Of a stretch of 64,000 nt of DNA, positions 11,771-24,183 are shown one piece after another. The notes below the pieces were generated by a model that saw only the letters and a program-made list of their open reading frames with translations, did no database searches and was not told the origin of the DNA. The DNA comes from Amaurobius ferox (Eukaryota > Arthropoda > Arachnida > Araneae > Amaurobiidae). The stretch lies in the NCBI GenBank assembly GCA_951213105.1, contig OX578136.1, positions 156,061,178 through 156,125,177 on the forward strand, given 5' to 3'. Position numbers and translations under genes: made by a program. The stretch's first letter is position 1; each line of letters starts with the position of its first letter.

Positions 11771-12545
11771 TACTTTCCCTGCAACACATGGTAATGTATA
11801 GGGAAAGTATTGGAATCATGCCGAAAACCGCAAATCGAGTTTTCGACGGATTTACACGTTTTGGGACCTCTAGAATACGAAAAAGCTATTTTAGCGTGAC
11901 GTTTCTGTATGTGTGTGTGTCTGTGTGTCTATCCGTGTAATGTATGTATCCACTCTAACTCAAAAACTAATGGACAGAATTTCATAAAATTTGGTAAGTA
12001 AGTCACTTGCGTGTGATCTTGGTGCTGATCAATTTCTGGTATGATTCGGAATAAAACAACCCGCCTTTTTTGCGAAATGACCCTCAAAAATTGCCTCTAT
12101 CCACTCTAGCTGAAAAACTAATTAATCAAATTTTACAAAATTTGATAGATAAGTCACTTGTGCGTCACCCTGGTGCTTATTAGATTTTGAAATGATTCGA
12201 AAAAGAAGAACCTGTATTTTGTTACGAAATGGTTTGCAAAAATTGTGTATATCCACTCTAACTTAAATAATCGGCTAAATTTCATAAAATTTGGTATATT
12301 AGTCACTTGTGGGAGACTCTGGTGCTGATTAGATTTTGGTACAATTCGGGATAAATGAACCAGTCTATTTTTGTGAAATGGCCCGCCAAAATTGTATGTA
12401 TTCACTCTAGTTAACAAGCTAATTGATCAAATTACACCAACTTTGGTAGATAAGTCACTCGTAGGATACTGTGATGCTGGTTAGATTTTGATACGATTCG
12501 GAAAAATAGAATTTCCCTTTTTTTTGTGAAATGATCCGCAAATCT
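11771..12545 (-). mobile_element. Family A repeat with expanded subrepeats
   Basis: Begins at the left with the family A hairpin (TTTCCCTGCAACACATGG) and a TG/TC microsatellite. It then has four successive about-150-bp subrepeats (anchors CCACTCTA near 11949, 12099, 12253, 12402) instead of the usual two. The 5' end is missing after 12545. It sits directly next to the copy at 11006-11770, in the same orientation. Confidence 0.75.
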
Positions 12546-13377
12546 AATATATTCGAATAATAAAATACTACATGTGCATAAGATTATAATTCTAAAATAA
12601 AATACTACATGTGCAAGAAGCCAAAACAATCGAATTATTTTGAAAATACAAAACACATTGTTTAAAGTGACATATGAACTTAAAATTACATCGCTGTGGA
12701 AGAAAACCGGTATCACAAACAAAATGCAAGATTTAAGAAAACGTGTTTTAAAAATAGCAAAAAATTGTAATTGAGATATCTTTTTATTGAAACGCCAAAG
12801 CAACACGCTGCTTTATCCTGTATAATGTAAATATCAAATGTCAACTTTAGTTAGAGTTGTTTTCTTTTCATCCATAAACCACCCCTAAAAGGCTTCCACT
12901 TATAACTCTTTTGTCCCGAAAAATGACTAAATTTCCAGATTTATGTCAGTACAGGGTCAAAAAAAGCAAATAATAAGTAATTTAAAATGAGAACATTTGT
13001 ATATTGTATATATGACTAGACAAATAGATTACAAAATATTAGTTCCAAAAACTGCAATTTATTATAAAAATCTGATTAAAATTTTGAAACTACACTTGTA
13101 TTTATTAACTTCAACAGTCCTTTTTCCTTGGCCCCAATTATACCTGTCTTGGCAGTACAGGTCATTTTCAGTTACACCTCATGGTTGTTCACGGATTTCT
13201 TTCAAGACGTTTAAAGAAGACTTAGTGATACCGTTTTAGAATTCTATTCACTGTATGAATTCTTATTCAGCAGCTGGTCCGATATTTGTCCCTTTCAATT
13301 TTCAAGATATCTGTATATAACATTAGATACCCTGAAGGTTTCATTGTCATTTTTTTATTAAACTCAATACTCTGACA
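12546..13377. other. Unassigned spacer
   Basis: AT-rich. A short direct repeat (AATAAAATACTACATGTGCA) occurs at about 12558 and 12597. Nothing else recognised. Confidence 0.4.
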
Positions 13378-13610
13378 AGGGATGGCTCAGTGGTTAAGGC
13401 ACGGGAATCGCACTCGTAAGGCTCGATTTCATATCCTGGAGCTGCTCAAAACTATCCCTGTATCTATGCGGATTACGGGCACGTTAAATCTGTGGGTCCC
13501 AATGTCCTTCCGAGAGGATGGTGCAAAGGAAAAAGGGTACTGTCCCTGTGAATAACACGTCCGTTGTGTTTCGGCCTGATTTAGTGGCATTAAGCAAAGT
13601 CAGACTTATA
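13378..13610 (+). mobile_element. tRNA-derived SINE, family 1 copy
   Basis: Starts GGGATGGCTCAGTGGTTAAGG, with a Pol III A-box-like TGGCTCAGTGG (13383-13393) and a degenerate B box around 13421-13436. A downstream body (GTTAAATCTGTGGGTCC...) is also found in the copy at 59846-60118. The 3' end and target duplication are not clear. Confidence 0.65.
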
Positions 13611-14233
13611 CCACAGAATACTATATTCAGAAGGCTCCCTCCCATAGGACCCTATGGCAACATTTTTAACGTGGGATGTCGCATAGACACTAGCGCTCGT
13701 AAAATGAACCAAATCACGTTTGTCAGATTGGCGTGTTATCGCTCACTTGGCGATTTTTTTAAAAATGGGGCGGGAGAAAAATGTACAGGACTGTACTTTT
13801 ATAATTTTTGAAACTATAGAAATGATCAGGATTTAAAAAACATTAATCTGCAACATAAATATATTCATTAGTTTAAGTAAATTTAAATAAACATAGTTAC
13901 ATATTTAATTCAAATAATCATAAAATGGATTACAAGATAGGCACATTGCATTGTCTCACTGTAAAACATAATGCACAAAAAATTACAAACTAACATACTC
14001 AAAAGACTGAAATATTATACTATATTATTTTCAGTCTAAAATGTATACTAACGTGTTGATTATTAAATTATTTGATCCTTAATTTGTTCTGAGATACTGA
14101 TAATAGACCTTTTATTTAAATATAAAAATATTCTTATAGTAAATATCAAACTTGCATAAATGCACTATCAAAGTTGTGGAACTCAATCATTAATCACCCG
14201 AGGGTGGGGTGAATTTTCCACGTTAATTAATAA
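13611..14233. other. Unassigned spacer
   Basis: AT-rich, no feature recognised apart from a short open frame overlapping the SINE end that looks accidental. Confidence 0.4.
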
Positions 14234-15342
14234 CAAGAAAGATCAATCATGCTTAAAGCATTGATTATGAAACACTTTCCAACTTCAATGCAATTTTATT
14301 TAAAACAGTCGAAAATGCAATACATTCCTCGGTAATATTTTAAAACTTATCATAATACTACATTAATTTATTATATTTGAAAAATTAAACCTTCATTGAA
14401 AAACATGAACTTCATTCAAATGACGGCATTGAAATAAAAATTGCCTGGTTTAAATATATCTGAAAAGCGATACATTCCACGGTAATATTTTTAAAACTAT
14501 CATAATACTACGATAATTTATTATATTTGAAAACTTCATCGAAAACAACTGAAATTAATTCAAATAACGTCATAGAAAAAATAAATAAAAAGAACGAATA
14601 TGAGTCTGCAGGGAAAGACATGTGCAGTCCACATCAGAATTTTTAACAATATTACAACAATGATTTATAGAAGTGAACGGAGATTATTTTCAGGCCATTT
14701 CGAAAAAAATGTATGATCTATATTTAAAGATCCATCAAATTTTTGTCGAATAAAATCTTCAACAAATTTAAGCTGTGTACCAAATTTTAACTCTCTAGGA
14801 CGTAGGAAAGTGCATTAAAAATGCCATCAAATAAATTTATCATGAAGAGTTATATAAAATTTAAAAAAATGAAAAATTTTTATCTACCAAATTTATTTTA
14901 AAATGTGAAGCCACTCCCATATGCAAAATGTTTAAACAAATGGAGAGATATTTATTATATAATATATCTCTCTTTTCTTTCTGGAAGATATCCCAAAGTC
15001 AGAATTTAATTGAATTTGTTTTTTTCCCTATATTAAATAATTTTTAATTAAAAAACTACTTAACATATTTTACTGAATTTTTTTTTATATATTCTATGGG
15101 ATAATGTGAATATTTTCTAAAAATTTCGAAGCAATTCGTGAATTTTAAATTTACTTAAAAAATGTTTGAAAAATTAGGTCCCATAGGGTTCAATGTATTT
15201 CATTTTTTCAACCCGGGTTCAATAAAAAACTAATTGGGTGATATTATTTATTTATATTCCCATAGGTCCTACAGACCGTCTGAACAACATACTAAAATTT
15301 AATTTTGATAAAGTCATTTTTACGGCAGTTATCGTGCTAACG

Positions 15343-15392
<50 letters not shown>

Positions 15393-15436
15393 ATGAACAA
15401 AGTCATAAACACTTTTCAACTTTGTTGTAAAGTGTT
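14234..15436 (+). mobile_element. Family C repeat, mosaic copy
   Basis: 5' end CAAGAAAGATCAATCATGCT (small hairpin) followed by AAACACTTTCCAACTT. The 3' part carries a (CAGA)n microsatellite (15342-15391) and a terminal hairpin AACACTTTTCAACTTTG...AAAGTGTT. Between about 14580 and 15030 the usual family C interior is replaced by other sequence that begins with a family A end (GTCTGCAGGGAAAGACATGT at 14605). The copy is therefore a chimera. Non-coding. Confidence 0.75.
15342..15391. repeat. (CAGA)n microsatellite
   Basis: Twelve or so CAGA units inside the family C copy. Confidence 0.9.
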
Positions 15437-17036
15437 AAAAATTTTACAAAAATATATACACATACAATATCGCATTCAACTAAATTAGCTCTAAGAAAAA
15501 TCTATCCGAATATCAATTATTATACATTTTATAATAATACGGAAATATTTTTTAACTAATTATACCACTACCTCTTAGAATTTAGTCTAATTGGCAGTAA
15601 TAACATAGCACTAATTTCGTATGATGAACACGTGTATATTTATAATGAACACGTATATAGGATGGTGATAACTAATATTATTTCAAATTTAATAAAAATA
15701 AATTACATACCCTGTAACGAAACCAGTTATATTTTGGCAATCTATTTCTTGAAATGATCTAATCACTTAACAAATAATCTTTTTGCACGTTACTCAAACC
15801 ACGCTACAATGCATGCTACAGGATTATAACATTAAAACTCGTCTTAGACTCAAACGAGACCATCGCCAACAGCTCAGACCAAACCAGATCATCGCCAAGA
15901 GCGCGTCAACCCTCATTTTGATCCAATTTTGGGCCATTTCTGAGGGTGCTGCAAAATCGAGAATGACACGTCTGTATATATTAGTCTGTGACTTATACCA
16001 TGGTGTGCATGTGGTCATTGGAGCTACAGAAGATTTAATCTCTCCTTTAAAATCAGAGACTTCTGTCTCGTGGACTTATTCTGGTTGAACTAAATAAGTG
16101 GGATTAGTGCCAAACAACTCTGACTTTGGAAACCTTAAAAATCGTTATAACATAGCTCATGGACAGTATACGGCTTGACAGTTTTTTATTCTTTTATTAC
16201 CGACCTTTACCGTTCATATGATGATAAGCCTATTTTCGAGCTTTTCCTTTTTAAAAGCAAAACTAAAAATTAATACTTCCAAGAATGTGATAATTTTGAA
16301 CATAGAAATTACATGCACGCTGCATAAAGATTGTTAAACAACTGAAAATGTGAGGCAGAGTGGCCGTGAAAGACATGTTACCTTTGTGGTACTATTCCAT
16401 ATAAAAGTATACCAGTTTTACGTTGTTTTATGCGAAAATTAATAATGAAAAATGCTTGATCTGAGCCGGTTTTCTTCCAAAGAAGCAATATAAACAAATG
16501 TAACGGGATAGCGTGTTTTAGAATATTTGAATTTCTTGTTGTGGGGAAGAATTGTTATCGTGTGACAATTTTGTCAGTATACTACTTGTGATTTTTTTTT
16601 TTTTTTTACCCCGCCTTTTCCTAAGAACGGCCATTTTGACATTCTGAAAATTAGATATCCACTTTGTGCTATTGGATTCCCTGGAAACCCAAATTGGAAC
16701 GCTATCTTTTACTTTAAACTAAATATTAACCCTATACATTCATCCCTCAATTTTCAGGAACTCTGTGTCAAAAGAAAAAGAAAACTGAATATTGATCAAC
16801 ATTGCTGTCAATTTGACCACCTCTTTGTGTTTTCTTCAGCAAAGATCATATAAAAATGCATGTCGATCAATGATCTTGACTTCAATATATCCTTAAAAAT
16901 GCCAGTAATTTAGTTAATGACTTGTCCTCTAGTACTCTATTTTTTCCGCGTCCGGGCAGAACGTCCTGTAACCATACTTTCTTCGTTTTATTCCTTTGGG
17001 GGGCTCTTATGTGTTGTTTTAAACTTTTTTTTCGTC
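15437..17036. other. Unassigned spacer
   Basis: AT-rich with a T-run at 16592-16608. The open frame at 15783-16088 shows no recognisable motif. Nothing is assigned. Confidence 0.4.
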
Positions 17037-17345
17037 TTGTTGGGTCTCATTTGTTCTTGTTTTGACTTGACTCGTCTTGTCTGGAAATTCCTGTTGTGAT
17101 TAGGTGCACTCCAATCTTGTGTGTTACTTGTCGTTTCGAATTAGCTGGACTGTTTCTAATGCTGTTTTCTGATTAGCTCTCTCTTAAATCAGAGCTTGGG
17201 TATATAATTCCACTTGATTTTTCCTTTCGCAATCTATTCCTCTTTTGGACTTTGGGTTTGTTGATTCTCCTGCACTGACGAAGGGGATCCAGCGTATCCC
17301 CGCAACAGTTGTATACTGTATTATTGTGTTATTTGTATTTTTATG
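17037..17345 (+). mobile_element. Family D promoter-bearing repeat, copy 1
   Basis: Homologous to 39430-39868, about 40500-40635 and 43712-43990. It contains a TATA box (TATATAATTC, 17201-17210) and, 64 bp further on, a CTGACGAA-stem-GCAAC motif (17274 onward; see separate entry). It has no open frame of its own. A TATA box followed by a hammerhead-like motif suggests the 5' part of a retroelement of the Penelope-like type, an inference that needs an RT gene to confirm. Confidence 0.5.
17274..17325 (+). ncRNA. Hammerhead-like motif in family D
   Basis: CTGACGA, then a 6-bp stem GGGGAT/ATCCCC, then GCAA (GAAA in the other copies), then a 5-bp stem ACAGT/ACTGT with loop TGTAT and a following A. 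This order matches the hammerhead core CUGANGA-stem II-GAAA-stem III-UH. One extra A sits before stem II, and no stem I partner is obvious, so activity is doubtful. Confidence 0.35.
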
Positions 17346-17450
17346 AGTCGTCATTTTCGCAGTCGCAATCCAGAATGTCATTATCAAATTAAAATTTTTA
17401 TATTATTTAAATAAAGTTTTACAATACAATAACGTCTTTCAGTGCTTCAA

Positions 17451-17524
17451 AAACTAAGAACTATCAAACATATATTTTAACTATCAAACTAAGAACTATC
17501 AAACTAAGAACTATCAAACATATA
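17451..17524 (+). repeat. Short tandem repeat CTAAGAACTATCAAA
   Basis: The 15-bp unit AACTAAGAACTATCA is repeated three to four times, alternating with CATATATT. Confidence 0.8.
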
Positions 17525-17724
17525 TTGACCTAGGTCCTAGTTCAAAAGTGTCACCCGATCACCAAGCTGTAGAGCCCAGCGTCATCAATAAATCGGATCG
17601 AATAAACTGTTCATTTTGACAGTAGGGTAGTCCAATAGGCGTATGTGAGAAACTCAGCAAAAAATCCAAAAGTTGGAATAATGGCAGATGATGAAGACAG
17701 TTAGGTGGTCAGATGCACTATGTC

Positions 17725-17955
17725 AGGGGTGGCCAAAGGTAAACCGCGAGGGATTTTTAGGTTGATTGTGAAAAATGACGCGATTACGTCATAAATTACC
17801 AAACAGTAATTTCAACCCTCTTGGAGCAGTCAAAAGCGGCTACAATTGCATCATTTAAAATCCGCCCGTGTTAGAAAAACTATAAGAAACATCTTTAGGA
17901 CGAGATGATAATAAAATATTCTTTCAGATTAGTTTGTATATAGAAATATACCTTT
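17725..17955. mobile_element. hAT-type element end (fragment)
   Basis: CAGGGGTGGCCAAAGG at 17725 matches the terminal sequence class of the MITE at 4025. No matching right end or 8-bp duplication is visible before the LINE fragment at 17956, so this is a truncated remnant. Confidence 0.4.
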
Positions 17956-18505
17956 GAGCGCGACAGCCCACCTGCATTCCTCTGGAGAACACCAAAGCCT
18001 GTCCGAGATGTCCTACGGGAGAAAATTGTCTTGCGACGAGGTCCCATAGCCAACCGCCATTACTCATTTAGCACCACCCAGGAGGCACGTGTGACTTAAG
18101 GAAGGTCATGGATGCGAGAAACATTGCCTCCCATGACATGATTGCTTAGTAGAACACCTAAATAGAATAGGTGTTCTCCCCACGAACATTTCCCAATATG
18201 TAATGTTGGCAGAATGAACTCAAAACATCTTCTTGGGTGTCCAGGACTGGATAGGGATGCCCCACGTCAAGTAGATGTCATTAAACTTTATTAGGATGCT
18301 AGGAATCTTATGGAATGATAAAGAATGTCTGCCTCCTTTTCACCGTGTGCTTCCTTGGACTCTTTTTTTTGCATTGACGGTATTCTCTGTGTTCCCCTGT
18401 TTGCTGCTTTGTTTGTTCTTCTTATTTTTCTTTTATATGTGATGAGATCTCTATTTGTATGGATTAGATTCCAATAAAGCCATATGTTACAACAACAGTA
18501 TCTAG
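17956..18505 (+). pseudogene. LINE (non-LTR retrotransposon) 3' end
   Basis: Frames read fragments of the C-terminus of a LINE ORF2. These are FPICNVGRMNSKHLLGCPG (a C-x2-C...H...C zinc-binding signature) and LDRDAPRQVDVIKLY then DARNLME, where a TAG replaces the expected Trp. Upstream are pieces such as RTPKPVRDVLREKIVLRRG. A non-coding tail follows with AATAAA near 18473 and an ACAACAACA end at 18490-18498. The element is 5'-truncated with stops and frameshifts, typical of dead LINE copies. The clade (I/R1-like) is uncertain. Confidence 0.55.
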
Positions 18506-18993
18506 AAATATGTACTGCAATACTAGGAATGTATACTCGATATTTTAAGAAATTGTTTTATTAATAATGATTTAACATTTGCTTGTTAAATGTCCATTCA
18601 CGATATTTACAAGAAACGCCAGCTTTCTTTGCAAGTACGACAAAAACTGTTCTTAATTTTAAACGCATTGGGAACAGTTCAGTCCATCTCGTAACTTTGG
18701 TACATCCATTTGATACATACCAATTTTTTAATAAACTTCATATCCATACCAAATTTCTATCCTCCTCCTCCAGCAATGACTACTACTAGGTGGCAGAAAG
18801 ATCGTATAATAACATTAAATTTTAAAGTATTATAATGTACCAGGAAATTGAAATAGTAGAATTTCTGTTTCAGTTATATACCTCAAATATATATATATAT
18901 ATATAAAATTGCTCCATTTCTTGCTGTTTACAATACGTTAAATCAACAATACAGGCCTCTTTTCAACATAGCGTTTTTCAAGAATTGTTTTTT
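18506..18993. other. Unassigned spacer with a (TA)n tract
   Basis: AT-rich; (TA)n at 18888-18905. Nothing else recognised. Confidence 0.4.
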
Positions 18994-20280
18994 TAACACT
19001 TTACAACAAAGTTGAAAAGTGTTTATGACTTTGTTCATTCTGTCTGTCTGTCTGTCTGTCCGTTAGCACGATAACTGCCGTAAAAATGACTTAATCAAAA
19101 TGAAATTTTAGTATGTTGTTCAGACGGTCTATAGGACCTATGGGAATATAAATGAATAATATCACCCAATTAGTTTTGGATTGAACCCGGGTTGAAAAAA
19201 TGGAATACATTGAGCCCTATGGGACTAATTTTTTAAGCGGATTTAAAATTCACAAATTGCTTTCAAAATTTAAGGCAATATTCAAATTGTTCCATAAAAT
19301 ATAAAAAAATTTCAGCGAAATATATTCAGTAGTTTTTTAAATAAAAATTAAAATAATAATAACACCTCTTATATGAAGCGATCACGTGTCCATGATATGA
19401 AACGATCACATGACCCACTTCAAAATGATATATGGCATCCATCTTGTCTCAAAATCGTGATTTTTAAAGTTCTTTTTAATTCATATTGAGTGTTGTATCC
19501 GTCCTAAAACTACTTTATTTTTGCCTAAATTCTGTGCATCTACATACTTTAACAACGCAATGACAATATATTTCAGTTTAAATGCTCATCCAAATTTGAT
19601 TATTTCTACTATTAAGCCTATTTTTCACCTATGTAAAATATAAACAGCAAAATATGTAGAATGAGTTGTATTAGAATCGCTGTAATTCTTTAACATAAAA
19701 TTATTTAGTCCATGGAGTCTGCATGGCTGATATGAATGAAATATTCATTGATTTTAGAAAGAGAAGGACGATAATTTTCGGTGAAGTTTTACGCATAGAG
19801 TTTTACATACTTGTAGCTCCATGGTCTTAATTTTTAAATAATATTAATTATTATAGTATTGTGATGAATGACATGAATGGGGGAATTATTTATGAATGGA
19901 ATGTTGCTTTTATAGAGAGAGCCAGGCGTGTTATTTTTTTATGACGTCATTTGAATGAATTTCAGTTGTTTTCGATAAAGTTTTCAAATATAATAAATTA
20001 TCGTAGTATTATGATAATTCTAAAATTATTACCGAGGAATGTATCACATTTTAGAGATGTTTAAACCAGGCAATTTATATTTTAATGCCGTCATTTGAAT
20101 GAAGTTAATTTTTTTCGATGAAGGTTTAAGATTTCAAATATAATAAATTAATGTAGTATTGTGATAAGTTTTAAAATATTACCGAGGAATGTATTGCATT
20201 TTAGACATGTTTAAATAAAATTGCTTTGAAGTTGGAAAGTGTTTCATAATTAATGCTTTAAGCATGATTGATCTTTCTTG
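18994..20280 (-). mobile_element. Family C repeat, near-complete
   Basis: About 1.29 kb, reverse orientation: 3' hairpin AACACTTTACAACAAAG... at the left, (TCTG)n at 19040-19058, and the 5' end ...AAGCATGATTGATCTTTCTTG at 20280. The internal sequence matches 44375-45670 and 37254-38666. Non-coding. Confidence 0.8.
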
Positions 20281-21909
20281 TTTTGTTTTATACCAATATT
20301 TCTCTAGTCATTTTTATGAGATTCATTGACGATTTTCGTAAGGAATACCCACGATCTTAACCCCTTAACGATTTAACAATTACGAACTTAGTAAAGCGTT
20401 TTCTCGAAACTAGATCTGTAGCAGATAACGTGCTAAGAAGCAGGCTTCCGTTTTTACTCTATAAACTGTTGATGCAGAGACTACGTTGCAAAAACTCCTC
20501 AATTAACTCGTATGAAACTCTTCACTGTAGAATAATAGGTAAAGAAATATTGTTCTAAAAATCTTTAAGTGTGGGAACTTCTCTGACTTGTTTAAAATAG
20601 CGGACGACATTTCTGATGTATTTTTTAGGGTATATGCATATCACCAAATGCTAAAACTTATTAAATTTTTCGGCGCATATGATTTAAAAATTTGATGTGG
20701 GTGACTTTTCGATCACACTGTATTACTGTTCCGAGAATTGATAATTTCTGTCACTGTGAATAATGATATAAAAATCGTAAATTTGAATAATATGTGCTCT
20801 CTGTAATCACGCGAATTACAAATAATTCTGTTTAGAGCATCTAGCTTTCGCCGTTGCAGACAATTTTTATAGAGGATGACGTTGTTCATATTTTTAATGT
20901 CTCAAAATTGAAAAGTATTGAGAGAGAATCGTTTTCACGAAATTTTTCCATTTCTTCTAATATATTCATCTAATATAATTTTTCCATTCCTTGCTTCTAA
21001 TATATGCTTTTAGACACCTATTGAACACGTTCTGAATATTTTTGGAGTGATGTCTGTGGTCGATTTCTTGTGTAAACGATAGCAGTCACATATATTAACG
21101 GATTTTCACGAAACTTTACATCTGGCTTTATTATAAAAAAATCTGGAATTCGGTAGAATTGTTGTAAATTCGAGCGATAACTTTGAAATTTATTCGAAAT
21201 TGTATTATTTTTAACATGGCAGTATTTTTAACTGACAATCATGCAGATAACAGTAAAAGGTAACCATGCAGAAAGGGTTTATTTATGGCTCAATGATCAC
21301 GATATTTTATGTTTTCAATCATTGTTTTGAAAAATAGCTGCGATACAATTTTAGTTGTTTTTGACGTCATTAACTATTTTTGCGTGTGAGTGTGGGGAGG
21401 GGGGGTACATTGTCAAGTATGGTATCAATCAAAAGATATTTTCAAGCTCTTTAAAGTTACGGGTAACACGCTATAGTTATAAAAATATGGACTTACGATA
21501 CAAACTTGTCCTTATAAAATTACAACAAAAACGAATTTTGGTATGAGGTAGTCGAATTGAACCACACTTCATGTAATGTATTCCGTTCCCGTTACCATAC
21601 TTCGCACGAAAAAATTGAGATGGACGATTTTCGAAAGTGTTCTAAAGGCTGTTCTAAAAGTCTTAAATTTGGAACGTCGATAACTTTCGAGAAAACAATA
21701 CGTTATACACTATTGAAAAAGGCTCGTAGTTTGTTACTTTACCATTTATGAGAATGTCTACCAGAATTTATTGATTCTTCTCCGTTGCTTAACAGAAATC
21801 CAAGCGCAGAAAATTGGCTTATTTATATATACTATATCGGTAGATAAAAGTGCCGCATCAGCAGTCAATAACTATCCGATATCTAGTCTTCCCCTCCAGC
21901 AAATGTGAG
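20281..21909. other. Unassigned spacer
   Basis: AT-rich DNA; short accidental frames only. Confidence 0.4.
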
Positions 21910-22022
21910 CAAAAATGACGCAGGAATATAGCAAATATTTATTGGTTTCTACCTTTTGCAAATCGGATCTTTTTCTGAGCTACCACTGACAGCATGGGAG
22001 ATTAATCGTAATCGGAAATTCA
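21910..22022 (+). repeat. Dispersed repeat E, copy 2
   Basis: Matches 510-623 (shared AAATATTTATTGGTTTCT and GATTAATCGTAATCGG). Confidence 0.5.
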
Positions 22023-22793
22023 AGGGGAGAGTATGAACCCATTGCATCAGAGTCACATGATCGAAATATGCTGCAAGTATCAAAATATCCAAGAATTACG
22101 CTTAATAAAGAATAACGACTTATGAATTAATTAATATTTCTTAAGGTTTACAAAAAAAGTATGTATATATGCAAGAATATTTTTGAGTTAACATTACAGA
22201 TTTAATTTATATTTTTAAGTTTGAATTATTTAATATTTGAGATTTTGGGGAGATGAGCAGCTAGTTATCATGAAACATATTTGGGTACTTCATGTTAAAG
22301 GCCGTAGAAAACAATATTGAGCAAACTTGTACTCGATTTCTATTCGGTTATTTAGAAAACAATATTATAAACTTATTTCGATCTCTATTCATCAAAAATT
22401 TCGATTACTATTCGTCAAAAACGTCATTCGCTATTGCTGAAAGTTTTAAATTTCCTCCACAGACTGATTAACTTCGGATTTCTAAATGAAAATCAGAGAA
22501 CTTCAATAATGACTGGAATCCCATTGTCGTGTATATTGTGCATCAAAATTTTCGATTGCTACAGAACCCGCCTATGGGGTGCGTTTTGCATAGTAAATAT
22601 CGTACTTCAACTGCAGATAAAATCAACTAAGAAACATCCATGGTCTAGTCTCCGTCTTAATAGGCGTTGTCAGCATGGAATAGCCAATATTTGCAATCGT
22701 AACGAGAAAAGTTGCTAGAGCCTTGATCAAAAGCATTAGGCATCTACTGAAATTCATTCTTCTCCTACTGAAATCCATTTATTTTAAACTACT
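22023..22793. other. Unassigned spacer
   Basis: No recognised feature. Confidence 0.4.
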
Positions 22794-24183
22794 AATGTGT
22801 TGGGATAAAATAAAAATGCAGAGATTCAAAATAATCATTTTTATTGAAACTTATCAATATTTGGCTGGACCTCCTTTCGCCTTTATGACGGCATAATTCT
22901 TTTAGTCATAAAACATACTACCCCCCACTGCATTCTTCTCTCGGTATCGTTTTTTATCCCTCTTGCAATATAAATTTTAAGGTTGTTTTTGAAGTAATGG
23001 AATGCTTCCTGATATTGCGTTTGAGAAATGCCCACAAATGTTCAATGGGATTGAGGTCTGGAGACTGTGGAGGAGAATGCAAAAGATGTGCACCATTTTC
23101 ACTGAAAAACTTCATAGTCACAGCAGATGTGTGATAAGTTGCATTGTCTTGGAGTCTGACCCCTTCCATGTTTGTATCGCCGAAAATTCGTGAAAAAGAT
23201 GCCTGCAGTGTTGTTTATAGTACATTTATGCACGTCAAAGAGTTAATTCGTCCCTCACAGATGTACATTTCCCCCACACCGTGACTTCCATGCATCCCCA
23301 AATCATTATGGTGCCGCCACCATGTTTCACAGTGGGCACTATGTATTCTTCCTTATATTTCTCACCTACACGTTTCTTCACATAAGCTACACCAGGTATT
23401 CCAAATACCTATAGTAGTGAAATTATTTTACTAACATCCTAAAGAGCTTTACAAAAAAGTTGCTACATATTGACAATTTCACACTAGTTTTGAATAATAG
23501 CAAGTGAAATGGAACATACCAGAACGTTTGATTCATTAAACCCCTTTTTCCCAATATTCTCCACTAAAATGACGATGTTTAAGAGATCATTCCAACCGTT
23601 TCTTTTTGTTTATTTCGGAAATCCATGGCTTCTTAATGGCCTTGCAGCCTTTCAATCCAGCTTCTACAAGCCGTCTTCTAGTGGTTGGAGCAGAGATTAT
23701 TTTTCTTGTTGCCTCTGGTAATTCAGCAGCTAATTGGAATGAAGATTTTCTACGATTTTTCAAAGCCAATCGTTTCAAAAGTCGGTCATCCCTGAATGTA
23801 GTGATCTTTTTTCTCCCAATTCTTCGACTATTTAAATGACTACCAGAATTCTTAAGACGTTTGATATTGCATCTTGCACCACGAATCTTGAACATTTCAC
23901 TTTTCTGGCAACTTCAGATTGGCGATTGCCTTGTTCGTATAAAAATCGAATTTTCAACCTTTGTTCGTTGCTAAGTTCCTTAGGTTTCAGCATTTTATAC
24001 AGACAAGACCTCAAATTTAGATGAGATAAGCACCAATTGCGTCCACGTGTACAAACCAGAACAGCGAATGCAACCGACTGCATCCACATAAACCTGGAAT
24101 TTCCAGTTATCGTCCTGAAAATGCTTTATTGGTTGTCAATTAAAATTATGTTTGCATTCTTATTTCAACTTTCTTATACGTAT
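22794..24183 (-). mobile_element. Tc1-like transposon (dead)
   Basis: About 1.39 kb around a minus-strand Tc1 transposase remnant. The inner inverted repeats are diverged: AAAATAAAAATGCA at 22807-22820 versus TGCATTCTTATTT at 24151-24163. The outer boundaries are approximate. Confidence 0.65.
22954..23993 (-). pseudogene. Tc1/mariner transposase pseudogene
   Basis: Minus strand from an ATG at 23993. The N-terminal helix-turn-helix reads MLKPKELSNEQRLKIRFLYE and ARKVKCSRF. After a frameshift near 23870 comes a second helix-turn-helix region with DDRLLKRLALKNRRKSS and APTTRRRLVEAGL. The KKRLEW motif is interrupted by TGA in place of Trp (about 23585). Further on are KRVGEKYKEEYIVPTVKHGG and TIMIWGCM (before about 23300). 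The C-terminal catalytic part has the second Asp in RLQDNATYHTS and the Glu in SPDLNPIEHLWAFLKRNI. A full protein would be about 340 residues with a DD34E triad. Several frameshifts and stops make it inactive. Confidence 0.88.

Noticed and set aside
15342..15391. Regular short repeats considered as a CRISPR array
   Set aside because: Plain (CAGA)n microsatellite with no spacers, in a eukaryotic genome.
15783..16088. 101-codon open frame
   Set aside because: No motif, no splice context, and an overlapping opposite-strand frame of similar quality; treated as chance.
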